From Pseudomonas sp. LD120 (GTDB lineage Bacteria > Pseudomonadota > Gammaproteobacteria > Pseudomonadales > Pseudomonadaceae), in NCBI RefSeq assembly GCF_009861525.1, contig NZ_WVHL01000005.1, positions 2,914,001 to 2,978,000 on the forward strand: 64,000 nt of DNA, in the 5' to 3' direction. Below, one piece after another: positions 43,499-53,059 of this stretch. Position 1 is the stretch's first letter. Every line of letters starts with the position of its first letter. Position numbers and translations under genes: made by a program. Under the pieces are notes generated by a model. That model was given only the letters and a program-made list of their open reading frames with translations, searched no databases and had not been told where the DNA came from.

Positions 43499-45127
43499 TC
43501 AGAGCTTGAACTGATTCACCAGGCCGTTGAGGTCCACTGCCAGGCGCGACAGTTCCTGGCTGGCGGCGTTGCTCTGGTTGGCCCCGGCCGAGGTTTGGGT
43601 CGACAGGTCGCGGATGTTGATCAGGTTGCGGTCCACCTCTCGCGCCACCTGGGCCTGCTCCTCGCTGGCGCTGGCGATCACCAGATTGCGCTCGTTGATC
43701 ATGGTGATGGCTTGGGTGATCTGGTCCAGGGCCAGCCCTGAGGCGCGGGCGGCTTCCAGGGTCAAGTGCGCCCGTTCGTTGCTGGTGCGCATGGCACTGA
43801 CCGCGCCCTCGGTGCCTTCCTCAATGGTGTTGATCATGCTTTCGATCTCCTGGGTCGACTGCTGGGTGCGATGGGCCAGGGCCCGCACTTCGTCGGCGAC
43901 CACGGCAAAGCCGCGTCCGGCGTCGCCGGCCCGGGCCGCTTCGATGGCGGCGTTGAGGGCCAGCAGATTGGTCTGCTCGGCAATCGAACGGATCACCTCC
44001 AGCACCTGGCCGATATTGCGCACGTCCACCGCCAGGTGTTCGACCCGTTCGCAGGTCTGGGTCACGTCTGCCGCCAGTTGGCCGATGGAGTCCACGGTGT
44101 GCTGCACCTGCTCGCGGCCGTGGTGGGCGGTGCGGTCGGTTTCCTGGGAGGCCTGCGAGGTGCTCACGGCATTGCGTGCCACCTCTTCCACGGCGGCGGT
44201 CATCTCATTGACGGCGGTGGCGGCTTGCTCTACTTCGTTGCTCTGTTGGTGCAGGGTCTGGGTCGAGTGTTCGGTGACCGCGTGCAACTCTTCGGCGGCC
44301 GAGGCCAGTTGGTTGGAGGAGTCGGCGATGCGCTGCAACGTCCCGCGCAGGCTGGCCTGCATGCTTTGCAGGGCCTGCAGCAGGCGCGCCGGTTCGTCCT
44401 TGCCGCTGACCGTGATGCTCTGGCCGAGGTCGCCGCTGGCGATGGTTTCCGCGACCTTCACCGCTTCGCCCAAAGGATGCACGATGCTGCGAGTCAGCAG
44501 CAGTGCCAGGACAATGGTCAGGGCTACCACGATCGACATGATCAGCAGAACCAGGCCAACGGCGCTGTGGAACACCTGATTGCTTTGCGCGGCCGCAGCG
44601 ACGCCGCCTTGGGTGTTGGTGTCGATAATGCTCAGCAGTTCCTTGAGCATGGCGTCGGCGTTGGCCAGGAATGGGCCGCCGTCGACAATATCGATAGCGG
44701 CTTGTTTGTGCCCCTGGCGCACTTGCTCGATCACCTTGTGCTGCTCAGTGAGATACGCCGCCTTGGCGTTCACATAGCGCTCAAAGGCGGCCCGCTCATC
44801 GGCCTCGCTGATGAGCTTTTCGTAGGTGGCCTGTTGCTGGTTGAGCTGTTCGTCGAGCTGAGCGACACGCGAGAGCAGCACTTGCACATCGCGGCTGTCG
44901 CTGACCAGTAGCATGCGCAGGGTGATGGTGCGGATCTGGGTGCTGGTCAGGGCCACGGCGTTGGCGGCGACGATCGACGGCTGCCAGTTCTGGTCAACCT
45001 CAAGGGATTGCTGGTTCATGCGCTGCATTTCCAGCAACGAGAAGCCTCCCAGTCCCAGCGCCAGCAGGGCGATCAGGGCAAAGCTGAACCCTGCGCGGCG
45101 GGAAATATTCATCGTTCTCAACAGCAT
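43499..45127 (-). CDS. methyl-accepting chemotaxis protein
   Basis: A 542-aa chemoreceptor. Transmembrane helices lie near residues 13-32 and 190-212, and the periplasmic part between them is a four-helix-bundle sensor (4HB_MCP). A HAMP segment follows (about 213-265), then the signalling tip with RSIAEQTNLLALNAAIEAARAGDAGRGFAVVADEVR. The ATG at 45127 has AAGGATC upstream; a second ATG is five codons later. Signals through CheA/CheW. Ligand unknown. Confidence 0.93.
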   Translation of the reverse strand: MLLRTMNISRRAGFSFALIALLALGLGGFSLLEMQRMNQQSLEVDQNWQPSIVAANAVALTSTQIRTITLRMLLVSDSRDVQVLLSRVAQLDEQLNQQQATYEKLISEADERAAFERYVNAKAAYLTEQHKVIEQVRQGHKQAAIDIVDGGPFLANADAMLKELLSIIDTNTQGGVAAAAQSNQVFHSAVGLVLLIMSIVVALTIVLALLLTRSIVHPLGEAVKVAETIASGDLGQSITVSGKDEPARLLQALQSMQASLRGTLQRIADSSNQLASAAEELHAVTEHSTQTLHQQSNEVEQAATAVNEMTAAVEEVARNAVSTSQASQETDRTAHHGREQVQHTVDSIGQLAADVTQTCERVEHLAVDVRNIGQVLEVIRSIAEQTNLLALNAAIEAARAGDAGRGFAVVADEVRALAHRTQQSTQEIESMINTIEEGTEGAVSAMRTSNERAHLTLEAARASGLALDQITQAITMINERNLVIASASEEQAQVAREVDRNLINIRDLSTQTSAGANQSNAASQELSRLAVDLNGLVNQFKL

Positions 45128-45375
45128 GGCGGTGATCCTTGTGGCAGCAAAAAGTACAACCGGCGATGGTCATCGCCGATTTGCTTCGGTGCGGCGCGCT
45201 GTGGAGTAGGCTCCATGGCGCCGACGGTCTTTTACACACAAGGCGGGGTGGCAGGCGCATCTGGGCGGCGCCTTGTCCAGGGCTTTCCAGGGCGATCAGG
45301 ATGCACGGCCCGGTCTGGAAAACCGGGCAATGATATCACGGTGACATCTGGTCTGGGGTGTCTGCGACGGGGTTT

Positions 45376-46257
45376 TCAGCGGCCTTGATGGTGCAGAAAG
45401 CCTTGAATGGCCCGCGCGCTGGCTGCCGGGTCCACTTGCATAAAACAGTGCTGGCCCTCGGCCAGTTGCGTGCTCAGGTGGCGATTGATGGCGGCCCAGC
45501 GTTTCACCGAACGGGCCACGTAGGGGTAGCTGTCGCGGCCGTGGATCACCAGGCTCGGAGTCTGCACCTGACGCAGGGAACGCCACAGGTGCCGGGGGAA
45601 GCTGCTGAAGATGTCCACCTCGCGTTCCGGGGCGCATTTGAGCGCCACGCCCTGGCCGTCGTCCTTCAGTGCGTGCTCGACATAGGCGTTCAGGGCGTCT
45701 TCGCTCCAGCCCTTGAAGACTCCCCGGTTGGCCAGGCTGGCCCTGGCCGCGGCGCGATCCGGCCAATGCTGGCGCCGGGCTGCGGCCTTGCGTGCCAGGC
45801 TGTGGCGGCGATTGAGGCCCAGGGCCGAAAGCAGCCTCAGGGAACTGATCATCGACGGGCTGAAGATCACCGGATCCAGCAGTACCGCCTTGCGAAACAG
45901 CTGGGGGCGTTCGGCCAGGATCAGGCTGGTGAGCACCCCGCCAAAACTATGGCCGACGGCGTAGCACGGCACCTCGGCATAGGCCCCGCGCCCGGCTTCG
46001 AATGCCTCGGCGGCCAGTTGTGCCGTGCGGTTCCAGCCGCGGAACGGGCCGCCATGGTCACTGTCGCCATGGCCCTGGACGTCGCTGAGCCACAAATCGA
46101 AGGACTCGGCCAGCAAGGCCAGTAGAGGGCGATAGGCCATGGAGCAGAAGCCGTTGCCATGAAGAAAATGCAGCAAGGGTTTGCCCGAAGGTTCGGAGCG
46201 CAGGCCGCGCAGGGTGAAGCCTTCGGGGCACGGATAGGACCAGGGAAGCAACTGCAT
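45376..46257 (-). CDS. alpha/beta hydrolase
   Basis: A 293-aa hydrolase with LLHFLHGNGFCSMAYRPLL as the oxyanion-loop strand, nucleophile elbow YAVGHSFGGVLTSLIL (G-H-S-F-G), and C-terminal triad histidine likely in LAEGQHCFMQVDP. It is soluble. The ATG at 46257 is chosen because an AGAGG site precedes it. Substrate unknown. It lies 87 bp downstream of the AlkB-like gene. Confidence 0.87.
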   Translation of the reverse strand: MQLLPWSYPCPEGFTLRGLRSEPSGKPLLHFLHGNGFCSMAYRPLLALLAESFDLWLSDVQGHGDSDHGGPFRGWNRTAQLAAEAFEAGRGAYAEVPCYAVGHSFGGVLTSLILAERPQLFRKAVLLDPVIFSPSMISSLRLLSALGLNRRHSLARKAAARRQHWPDRAAARASLANRGVFKGWSEDALNAYVEHALKDDGQGVALKCAPEREVDIFSSFPRHLWRSLRQVQTPSLVIHGRDSYPYVARSVKRWAAINRHLSTQLAEGQHCFMQVDPAASARAIQGFLHHQGR

Positions 46258-46344
46258 GGGGCCTCTTGGAGAGCGGTGGGCACAGGCGGGCATTGTCGAC
46301 GGGGCGAGGCGCGAGTCAAGGGTCGATCCTGACCGCGTCCAGCA

Positions 46345-46866
46345 CTATTGCACCTTGAGCAGGCGAAACGACAGGCTGATGCGTTCGCCTGCATCCGGCG
46401 CCTTGGGGATCGCGTGCAGCCAGTGTTTTTGCAACTCGTCGGACATATGCAGCAGCGAGCCGCTGGCCAGCGTGTAGTCGAAGGTGGCAGCGCTTTCCTT
46501 GTGCCGGAACACCATGGCCCGCGGCTGACCCAGGGAGACGATCACCACCCCGGTGCCTTCCACCAGTTGTTCGTTGGCGTCGGAATGAAAGCCCATGGAG
46601 GACTGCCCGTCTGGGTAGAAGTTGAGCAGGCAGTTGTTGGGATGAAATCCCAGTCGTTGCTCGATCGGCTCGCACAGCTGTGCCAGGGCCTCGGGCATCG
46701 GCACTGCCGGGTAGGTGATCTGCGAATAATCATAGGGCGCGCCGAAGCTGGCGGTCTTGCGGGCACGCATGCGCTCGTCCCATTGCACGCCCTGCTTGAG
46801 GTGGTTGAACAACCGCAGCGGGTCGGCGATGAAGTCGGGGAAAAAGTCGATCTCGGGTGGATTCAT
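46345..46866 (-). CDS. AlkB-like Fe(II)/2-oxoglutarate dioxygenase
   Basis: A 173-aa oxygenase. Iron ligands appear in GFHSDANEQLVEGTG (H-x-D) and later HWLHAIPKAPDAGERISLSFR, which supplies the second His and the 2-oxoglutarate Arg. CLLNFYPDGQSSMGFHSD matches the conserved N-x-Y-x-x-G region of AlkB homologues. Such enzymes repair alkylated nucleic acid bases or demethylate proteins. It is a small-subfamily member (ABH2/3-like). Confidence 0.9.
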   Translation of the reverse strand: MNPPEIDFFPDFIADPLRLFNHLKQGVQWDERMRARKTASFGAPYDYSQITYPAVPMPEALAQLCEPIEQRLGFHPNNCLLNFYPDGQSSMGFHSDANEQLVEGTGVVIVSLGQPRAMVFRHKESAATFDYTLASGSLLHMSDELQKHWLHAIPKAPDAGERISLSFRLLKVQ

Positions 46867-46921
46867 AAAAGCGTTGCCAGTGGGGGAAGGAGGGCCATTG
46901 CCAGAGGGCGAGGCCCGGTCC

Positions 46922-47239
46922 TTATCGGTCCGTGACGTGTGTCTGGAGGATGCCGCCTGCCACCGACTGGATGAAGTGCGCGGCCCTGGTGCCCAGCTCC
47001 GCCTCAGAAGCGCGGATCCGCAAGACCAGGGGCGCCTGGGACAGCGGGTCGATGTCCAGGCGTTGCTCGCTGGAGTCGCGCAGTCTCAGGGTCAGCTCGG
47101 TCCACTGCTCGTCGTCGGGGGTTCTGCTGTCGCCATCGGAGTCCACATTGCAACCGGCGCCCCACAGGTGTTCGGCGACTCGACAGAATCCCGGGCGTGG
47201 TCCGGGATGATGGAGAAGCAGGGTGTGCGCTGAAGGCAT
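46922..47239 (-). CDS. hypothetical protein
   Basis: A 105-aa protein starting MPSAHTLLLHHPGPRPGF at 47239; a start at 47278 would add 13 residues. The centre has GCNVDSDGDSRTPDDEQWTELTLRLR, an acidic stretch. Family unknown. It is 55 bp upstream of the AlkB-like gene on the same strand, so the two may be transcribed together. Confidence 0.6.
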   Translation of the reverse strand: MPSAHTLLLHHPGPRPGFCRVAEHLWGAGCNVDSDGDSRTPDDEQWTELTLRLRDSSEQRLDIDPLSQAPLVLRIRASEAELGTRAAHFIQSVAGGILQTHVTDR

Positions 47240-47345
47240 GAGGTCCGGCTCGGGTGAGGTGTCGCTCCAAGTCGGCAACGGTATCTCGTCACCGGCGCTT
47301 GGCGCAACCCGGCAGCGGTCTGGCCGCTGCGTTCAGCGCGTTTGC

Positions 47346-48071
47346 TCAGCCGCCATTGGCACTGAGGATGCTCGCCACCTGGCGCGGCTGGCAATTGAGG
47401 TAGGGCGAAGATTTCAGCCAGCGCTGGTCCGGGTACCAGGAGAACATGAACTGGCCATCCTTGAGCTTGTCGATCACTTGGCGCGCCACCTGCGGGCGCA
47501 CGGCCGGGCAGCCCTGGCTGCGGCCGATGCGACCTTGGCGCTGGCTCCATAACGGGTTCACATAGTCGGCGGCATGGATCACGATGGCGCGGTCCCGGGC
47601 GCGGTCGTTGAAGCCCGGCTCCAGCCCGTCCATGCGCAGCGAATAGCCATGGCTGCCTTCGTAGCTTTCCTGGGTGCGGAACAGGCCCAGGCTGGATTGG
47701 TAGCTGCCCAGGCGATTGGAAAACTGGGTGGCGAAGTTTTCCCCGGATTTCTGTCCGTGGGCCACCAGGTCGCGCAGCACCAGTTTTTTGCTGCGCAGGT
47801 CGAAGATCCACAGGCGCCGGGCGGTGGAGGGCTGCGAGTAGTCGATCACCGCCAGGTGTCGTGCCTGCCGGGCGCCACCGGTGACCGCGCATTGCATGGC
47901 GCTGATTGCACTTTTCAGGGCTTGGGGATTGAGTTCCGGCGCGGCGTGAGCGAGGCTGGCGTACAGCGTAGGGCTGGTGGTGGGACGGGGCTTGTTGGCG
48001 GCGAGGGATGACGTGCAAATAACGCCCAGGGCGACGGCCGCCAGGCAGAATCGGCTCAAGAAGGTCAGCAT
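47346..48071 (-). CDS. murein L,D-transpeptidase, YkuD_2 type
   Basis: A 241-aa exported enzyme with a signal peptide (CLAAVALGVICTSSLAA). The YkuD_2 core has SRLGSYQSSLGLFRTQESYEGSHGYSLRMDGLEPGFNDRARDRAIVIHAADYV, and the catalytic cysteine is in RIGRSQGCPAVRPQVARQVI. It cross-links or anchors peptidoglycan with 3-3 bonds or attaches lipoprotein. It is divergent from a YcbB-like transpeptidase, with about 150 bp between starts. Confidence 0.9.
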   Translation of the reverse strand: MLTFLSRFCLAAVALGVICTSSLAANKPRPTTSPTLYASLAHAAPELNPQALKSAISAMQCAVTGGARQARHLAVIDYSQPSTARRLWIFDLRSKKLVLRDLVAHGQKSGENFATQFSNRLGSYQSSLGLFRTQESYEGSHGYSLRMDGLEPGFNDRARDRAIVIHAADYVNPLWSQRQGRIGRSQGCPAVRPQVARQVIDKLKDGQFMFSWYPDQRWLKSSPYLNCQPRQVASILSANGG

Positions 48072-48224
48072 GTGTACAGAGTCCCCATGGTCACTTTAGC
48101 TCCTGACGTCCTGTCATTTTCCCGGCAGTCTGGTTTATATAAGCAAAACCCAGGCCTGATGCTCCCGCGTATCTGCCGTAACGATTGGCCGCCATGCAGG
48201 CGGCCTCGGATTGGAGTAAAGCAG

Positions 48225-49796
48225 TTGTTCAAAAAACACGCATGTTACTTGAGCCTGTGCTTGCTCGCCGCGCCATTGGTCGCGCTGGCCGAGCAACAGC
48301 CGGAAGCATCGGCGACCCCGATGCAACTGGCGCTGCGGCAACTGGCGGTAGCGTGCCCGGCCCAGGCCCCGCAATGGAACGCACCTGCGCAGCAACTGCT
48401 GCAGGGTTTTTATCGGCAACAGGGTGAGCAGGTGGTGTGGTCCGTCGCGGGGCGGCTGTCGAGCTTGCAGGCACAGTTGGCGCAACTGGGCGATGACGGT
48501 CTGGATCCGGGGCGGTACCGCCTGCCGTTGCCGACCCCGGAGGGGGAGGCGCCGTGCACCGATATCGAGATCACTCACCAGTACCTGCAAGCCTTACAGG
48601 ATGTGCATTACGGGCGCCTGTCGCAATCGCGTTTCGAGCCACTGTGGCGTGCCCAACCGTTGCCGGATGATCGCCAGACAGCATTGCTGGCGATCGCGGT
48701 GCCGGGTGTCGAAAACCTCGCCAGGGCGTTCGAACAGGCGCGGCCGAACCTCGAACAGTATCGTAATCTGCGCCAAGCCTATGCCCATGAGCGTCAGCAA
48801 GCGTTGCGTCATTGGCCGCTGGTGGCCGGGGGGCCGCTGTTGCGCCCGAACATGCAGGACAAGCGTGTTCCCGAGTTGATCCAGCGTCTGTACCAGGGCG
48901 GCTATCTGCCCGATCCGGTGGCCAGCCCGGACAACCTCTACAGTGACGACCTGGTCAGCGCGGTGAAAAACTTCCAGATCGGCCATTCGTTGCAAGCTGA
49001 CGGCGTGGTCGGCGCGGGCACCTTGAAAGAGTTGAATATCAGCCCGAGTCAGCGTCGCGAGCAAATACGCATCAACCTCGAACGCCTGCGTTGGCTGGCC
49101 CAGGATTTCGAACCGAATATCCTGTTGGTGAACGTCGCGGCTGCGCAACTGACCTACTACCAACATGACGCGGTGGTGTGGCAGACCCGGACCCAGGTCG
49201 GTCGCGCCGAGCGCCAGACCCCGTTGCTCAAGTCCCGGGTGACACGGCTGACCTTGAATCCGACATGGACCGTGCCACCGACCATTCTCAAAGAAGACAA
49301 GTTGCCGGAAATCCGCCGGGACCAGGGCTTTCTCAGCCGGCATAACCTGCAGGTGCTCGACGCCAACGGCCAACCCCTGGCCGCCGAGGACGTCGACTGG
49401 GATCGCCCTGGCAACATCCTGTTGCGCCAGGGCGCGGGGCCGCGCAATCCCCTGGGGCGCATCGCCATTCGCTTTCCCAATCCGTTTTCCGTGTACCTGC
49501 ACGACACCCCCAGCCAGGCCTTGTTCAGCAAGGGGCCACGGGCGTTCAGCTCTGGCTGCGTCAGGGTCGAACAGGCGCTGCAATTACGTGACTGGTTGCT
49601 GAGCCCGGCGGAGCGCTTGCGCAGCAATGAACTTTTGGCCACCGGACGGACCCATGAATTCCGTCTGAGCACACCGGTGCCGATCCTGCTCAGCTATTGG
49701 ACGGTGCAGGCCGATGACCACGGCCAACTGCTGTATGCCCCGGACATTTACGGACGTGACGCGGTGCTGTCGGCAGCCCTGGCCAGCAAGCTCTAA
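48225..49796 (+). CDS. L,D-transpeptidase, YcbB/LdtD-like
   Basis: A 523-aa periplasmic enzyme. The start is a TTG at 48225, preceded by GGAG at 8-bp spacing, and gives a signal peptide (YLSLCLLAAPLVALA). It contains a peptidoglycan-binding domain (ELIQRLYQGGYLPDP...LVSAVKNFQIGHSLQADGVVGAGTLKELNIS) and the YkuD catalytic part with YLHDTP and SSGCVRVEQALQL (H and SxGCxR). YcbB makes 3-3 cross-links that bypass penicillin-binding proteins. The length is shorter than E. coli YcbB. Confidence 0.9.
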   Translation: MFKKHACYLSLCLLAAPLVALAEQQPEASATPMQLALRQLAVACPAQAPQWNAPAQQLLQGFYRQQGEQVVWSVAGRLSSLQAQLAQLGDDGLDPGRYRLPLPTPEGEAPCTDIEITHQYLQALQDVHYGRLSQSRFEPLWRAQPLPDDRQTALLAIAVPGVENLARAFEQARPNLEQYRNLRQAYAHERQQALRHWPLVAGGPLLRPNMQDKRVPELIQRLYQGGYLPDPVASPDNLYSDDLVSAVKNFQIGHSLQADGVVGAGTLKELNISPSQRREQIRINLERLRWLAQDFEPNILLVNVAAAQLTYYQHDAVVWQTRTQVGRAERQTPLLKSRVTRLTLNPTWTVPPTILKEDKLPEIRRDQGFLSRHNLQVLDANGQPLAAEDVDWDRPGNILLRQGAGPRNPLGRIAIRFPNPFSVYLHDTPSQALFSKGPRAFSSGCVRVEQALQLRDWLLSPAERLRSNELLATGRTHEFRLSTPVPILLSYWTVQADDHGQLLYAPDIYGRDAVLSAALASKL

Positions 49797-49955
49797 CCCC
49801 GGGCCAGGTGCTTGTCGGGCGGGGGGATTCGTGGGGCGCTGGCGTAGCGCCGTGGGTGGCCAGCGCGGGTGGCGCGGCAAGTGTCGGGCTGATCCGCGCG
49901 GCTGGCCGAAGCGCGAGCCGGCTCTGTGGCCATGCAGGCCGACCGCCGTTCACTG

Positions 49956-49990
49956 AAAACCGCTTTCCCCGTATGGGAGAGCGGTTTTTT
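49956..49990. terminator. bidirectional rho-independent terminator
   Basis: AAAACCGCTTTCCC and GGGAGAGCGGTTTT pair around a short loop, followed by TTTTTT on the plus strand and TTTT on the minus strand. It serves both the YcbB-like gene and the convergent amidohydrolase gene. Confidence 0.88.
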
Positions 49991-49994
49991 GGTT

Positions 49995-51878
49995 TCAAGG
50001 CTGGTCAGGGGCCAGTTTGTCGTAGATCACATCCAGCGCCGGCCCCAGATCGCCGTCACCCTGGGCCACGGCCTTGATGCCGGCCGGGGCTGGCAGCGAC
50101 GGATCACCCTGCATGCCGAACGGCGGTGGCAATGCCGTTACGCTGAGCGGCCGCGCGTAGATCACCTGGCCTTCCTTGATGGTTTTCAACACCTTGATAT
50201 CGCTCAGGGTCTCGGGCTTCGCGGTCAATGGGTTGCTCGACAGCACCACGAAGTCCGCCAGCTTGCCGGGGGTGATCGAACCTTTGCGGTCTTCCTCGAA
50301 ATGTTGGTACGCCGACCAGAGCGTCATGGCTTTCAAGGCCTGTAACGGTGTGACTCGTTGCTCCGCTCCCAGCACATAACCGGTGCGAGTGGTGCGATTG
50401 ACCGTGGCCGCCAGCACCCGCATGGAGTCCGGCAGCGCCACCGGGGCGTCGTGGTGGGTGGTGAACTTCAGGCCGGCCTTGAGCACCCATTGAGTGGGCG
50501 AGATGTTTTCTGCGCGCTGTGGCCCCAGCACCGATTGGCGGTGCCAGTCGCCCCAGTAATAGGTGTGCATGGGGAACAGTGAGGGGAAGATCTTCAGTTG
50601 CTTGAGCTCGGTCACCTGATCCTGGCGTAGGGTCTGGCCGTGGATCATCACCGGACGCACATCGACCCCGGGGTAGGCCTTTTCCGCTTCGCGCATGTTG
50701 CTCAGCAACTGATCGATGGCGCGATCGCCATTGGTGTGGGACAGAATCTGCCAGCGATTGGCCAGGGCTTCTTTGTAGATCGCCAGGGCTTGATCGTCCT
50801 TGACCACGCCGTAGCCGGCGTAGCTGGCGTCCTGGCCTTGGGGCGGCTTGAAGTAGGGCTGGCTGAGCCAGGCGGTCTTGCCCTGGGGCGAGCCGTCCAG
50901 GGTCAGCTTGACCCCGCCGATACGGAAGTGGTGGTCATAGTTCACCGGTTGGTCGCTCGGGTGATACCAGGGCGCGACCATCAGTTCCTTGGTGCCTGGG
51001 CTGAGGATATCGGGGTAGGACACGATGTCTGCCAGCAGTTTTCCCTCGCTGGCCGCCTTGATCGCGGTCTTGACCTGGTCCGGCGAGGAGCGACCGTCCT
51101 GCAAGGTGGTGTAGCCGTAGCTGATGTACAGCTGTTGTCCGGCGCTGAGCATGTCCACCGCCTGGTCGGCGGTGAGCTTGGGGAAGATCTTGATCAGGGC
51201 GTTGAAGAAGGCGTTTTCCTCCAGCACGCCGTTGGGCTCCTGGCTGCCCTCGACGCGGCGGATCACCCCGCCTTCGGGGTTGGGGGTGGTGGCGTCGATC
51301 CCGGCCAGCGCCAGGGCCTTGCTGTTGAGCACCCCTAGGTGCGAAGACTGGTGGACGATGGCAATGGGCACATCCTTGGACACGGCATCCAGGTCGTCCT
51401 TGGTCGGGTGACGCTGTTCCTGGAGTTGGGAGTCGTCATAGCCAAAACCGAACAGCACGCCGAACTGCTTGGGGATCGGCGACTGCTGTTCAAAGTTGCG
51501 CAGGGTTTCCTGAAGCTTGGGGATGGTGTTGTTGGCACCGTCCGGCGGTGGCAGCAGGTTGGCGCTGGCGGCCTGGAAGCCCACCATCGACACGTGGCCG
51601 TGGGGGTCGATGAAGCCCGGCAGCAGGGTGGTCCCCTTGAGGTCGAGCATCTGCGTCGCCGGTCCCTGACTCTTCAAGACGAGCGCTTGCTCGCCGACTG
51701 CAAGGATCTTGCCGTCCTTCACCGCCACGGCCTGGGCGTTGGGGTGTTTGTCGTCGAGGGTGATGATCGGGCCGTTGAACCAGATGGCATCCGCCACCGG
51801 GGCGCCCGTGGCGGCCATGGCGCTGCCGCAGGCGAGCGGGAGGGCGGCCAGGAGCCGCCTGAGTGAGGGTCGTAGCAT
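49995..51878 (-). CDS. exported amidohydrolase, YtcJ-like
   Basis: A 627-aa metal-dependent hydrolase (Amidohydro_3 type). A signal peptide (RRLLAALPLACGSAMA) is followed by LPGFIDPHGHVSMVGF (the H-x-H metal motif), and later HSHTNGDRAIDQLL and LKFTTHHDAPVALPDSMRVL, with SITPGKLADFVVLSSNPL at the end. I use the ATG at 51878, although 51884 is equally possible. Substrate unknown; family members cleave cyclic amides or esters. Exported members are less common. Confidence 0.88.
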   Translation of the reverse strand: MLRPSLRRLLAALPLACGSAMAATGAPVADAIWFNGPIITLDDKHPNAQAVAVKDGKILAVGEQALVLKSQGPATQMLDLKGTTLLPGFIDPHGHVSMVGFQAASANLLPPPDGANNTIPKLQETLRNFEQQSPIPKQFGVLFGFGYDDSQLQEQRHPTKDDLDAVSKDVPIAIVHQSSHLGVLNSKALALAGIDATTPNPEGGVIRRVEGSQEPNGVLEENAFFNALIKIFPKLTADQAVDMLSAGQQLYISYGYTTLQDGRSSPDQVKTAIKAASEGKLLADIVSYPDILSPGTKELMVAPWYHPSDQPVNYDHHFRIGGVKLTLDGSPQGKTAWLSQPYFKPPQGQDASYAGYGVVKDDQALAIYKEALANRWQILSHTNGDRAIDQLLSNMREAEKAYPGVDVRPVMIHGQTLRQDQVTELKQLKIFPSLFPMHTYYWGDWHRQSVLGPQRAENISPTQWVLKAGLKFTTHHDAPVALPDSMRVLAATVNRTTRTGYVLGAEQRVTPLQALKAMTLWSAYQHFEEDRKGSITPGKLADFVVLSSNPLTAKPETLSDIKVLKTIKEGQVIYARPLSVTALPPPFGMQGDPSLPAPAGIKAVAQGDGDLGPALDVIYDKLAPDQP

Positions 51879-51992
51879 GACCATTCTTCCTTGAAGGTAC
51901 GTAGGAGGCTTCAAGCCTAGACGCAAAGATGCTTCTCGACCGAGAAGCTTGAGGTATCGTGTGCGGCCTTTTTTTGCCTATCGGGGGCCGTC

Positions 51993-52364
51993 ATGCCATT
52001 GAACAAACGCCAGCAGGCCGCCATGGAACGCTTGCTGGCAGCCACCCTGACCGAGGCTTGCGAAAGCGCCAAGGCGCAGATCGAGGGGTTTGCCTGGCTG
52101 ACCCACGAGGCGGATTACGCGACCTTTCCCGCCAGCCTGGTGGTGGTCTGGGTGTTCGACACCCAGGCCCGCAAGGAGCGCGCTCTGGCCGCGGGCCAGG
52201 GCACGCTGATGATCGAGTTGACGGCCCGGGCGCTGAACGAAGCCGGGGTGCACCTGGACTCATTGGCCGCCCATGTGTTCTTCGACAGCGAAGAACAGTG
52301 CCGCCGGGTCAACGCCGGTGACTGGGTGCAACGCCTCAAGCGCCTGCGCCCGGGACGGGGTTGA
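51993..52364 (+). CDS. conserved hypothetical protein
   Basis: A 123-aa soluble protein: MPLNKRQQAAMERLLAATLTEACESAKAQIEGFAWLTHEADYATFPASLVVVWVFDTQ. It is often labelled a Fis-family regulator in Pseudomonas, but I see no convincing HTH. It lies 3 bp upstream of the DUF1289 gene, so the two form a small operon. Confidence 0.75.
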   Translation: MPLNKRQQAAMERLLAATLTEACESAKAQIEGFAWLTHEADYATFPASLVVVWVFDTQARKERALAAGQGTLMIELTARALNEAGVHLDSLAAHVFFDSEEQCRRVNAGDWVQRLKRLRPGRG

Positions 52365-52367
52365 GCC

Positions 52368-52550
52368 ATGGCCAAGGACATCGACAACCCCTGCATCGCT
52401 GTGTGCCAGCTCAGCGGCGACCTGTGCCTGAGTTGCGGGCGGACCAAGGACGACATCCGCAAATGGAAGCGCATGAAGCGCCCGGAAAAGATGGCCGCCG
52501 TGCAGCGGGCCAGTGCGCGGCTCAAGGCCTTGCAGAAAAAGAAGGGTTGA
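52368..52550 (+). CDS. DUF1289 family protein
   Basis: A 60-aa protein with four cysteines, NPCIAVCQLSGDLCLSCGRTKDDIRKWKRM, the DUF1289 pattern, and a basic C-terminal helix. The family is small and widespread in proteobacteria and may bind iron or zinc; function unknown. It is the second gene of a two-gene unit. Confidence 0.9.
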   Translation: MAKDIDNPCIAVCQLSGDLCLSCGRTKDDIRKWKRMKRPEKMAAVQRASARLKALQKKKG

Positions 52551-52560
52551 GGCGCGGCGC

Positions 52561-53046
52561 TCAGATTTGGTTTTGGAATTGTCCGGCGCCCAGTCGCCGT
52601 ACACTCAACCAGAAGCCTTCCCGAGGTTCGTATTGGGCCAGAGGCTGAAGGTGCTCCTGTCCCAGTTCATCTTCCAGCCTAACGCTGGCCTTCCAATTGA
52701 AGTCCGGGTTGAGAGAGAGGCTGTAGGACGGATAGGGACTGTCGAGCTCGAAATGAATCGAGTAGACCGCCAGCGGCGGGAACGACAGGGCGCCTCGTGC
52801 GTACCACTGCCACACTGTGCGCATGCCGGGCTCACACCGCTGTTCGGCAAAGGCCAGGGCCAGGGGGATGTCGTCCCAGGCTGCCTGCACCTGTTGTTGC
52901 GCGGCGGCGAGCCGGCGCTGAGGCGGCTCGTTGGTGGGATGTTGGACATAAAACAGGCGGCTGCCGAACTGCAATTCGCATTGCATAACGCCTGCAGAGG
53001 TCTCCCAGTGACCGAGCATCGCCCCATTCAGTAGATCGATTTGCAT
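52561..53046 (-). CDS. hypothetical protein
   Basis: A 161-aa soluble protein with aromatic-rich patches (MRTVWQWYARGALSFPPLAVYSIHFEL) and a C-terminal REGFWLSVRRLGAGQFQNQI. The pattern suggests a beta-rich ligand-binding fold. Unknown family. Convergent with the DUF1289 gene and 13 bp after the LysE-like gene on the same strand. Confidence 0.68.
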   Translation of the reverse strand: MQIDLLNGAMLGHWETSAGVMQCELQFGSRLFYVQHPTNEPPQRRLAAAQQQVQAAWDDIPLALAFAEQRCEPGMRTVWQWYARGALSFPPLAVYSIHFELDSPYPSYSLSLNPDFNWKASVRLEDELGQEHLQPLAQYEPREGFWLSVRRLGAGQFQNQI

Positions 53047-53059
53047 AGCGTCTGATTGC

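Noticed and set aside
45305..45330. GCCCGGT...ACCGGGC hairpin considered as a terminator
   Set aside because: No U-tract on either strand and 45 bp or more from a gene end; left out as unsupported.
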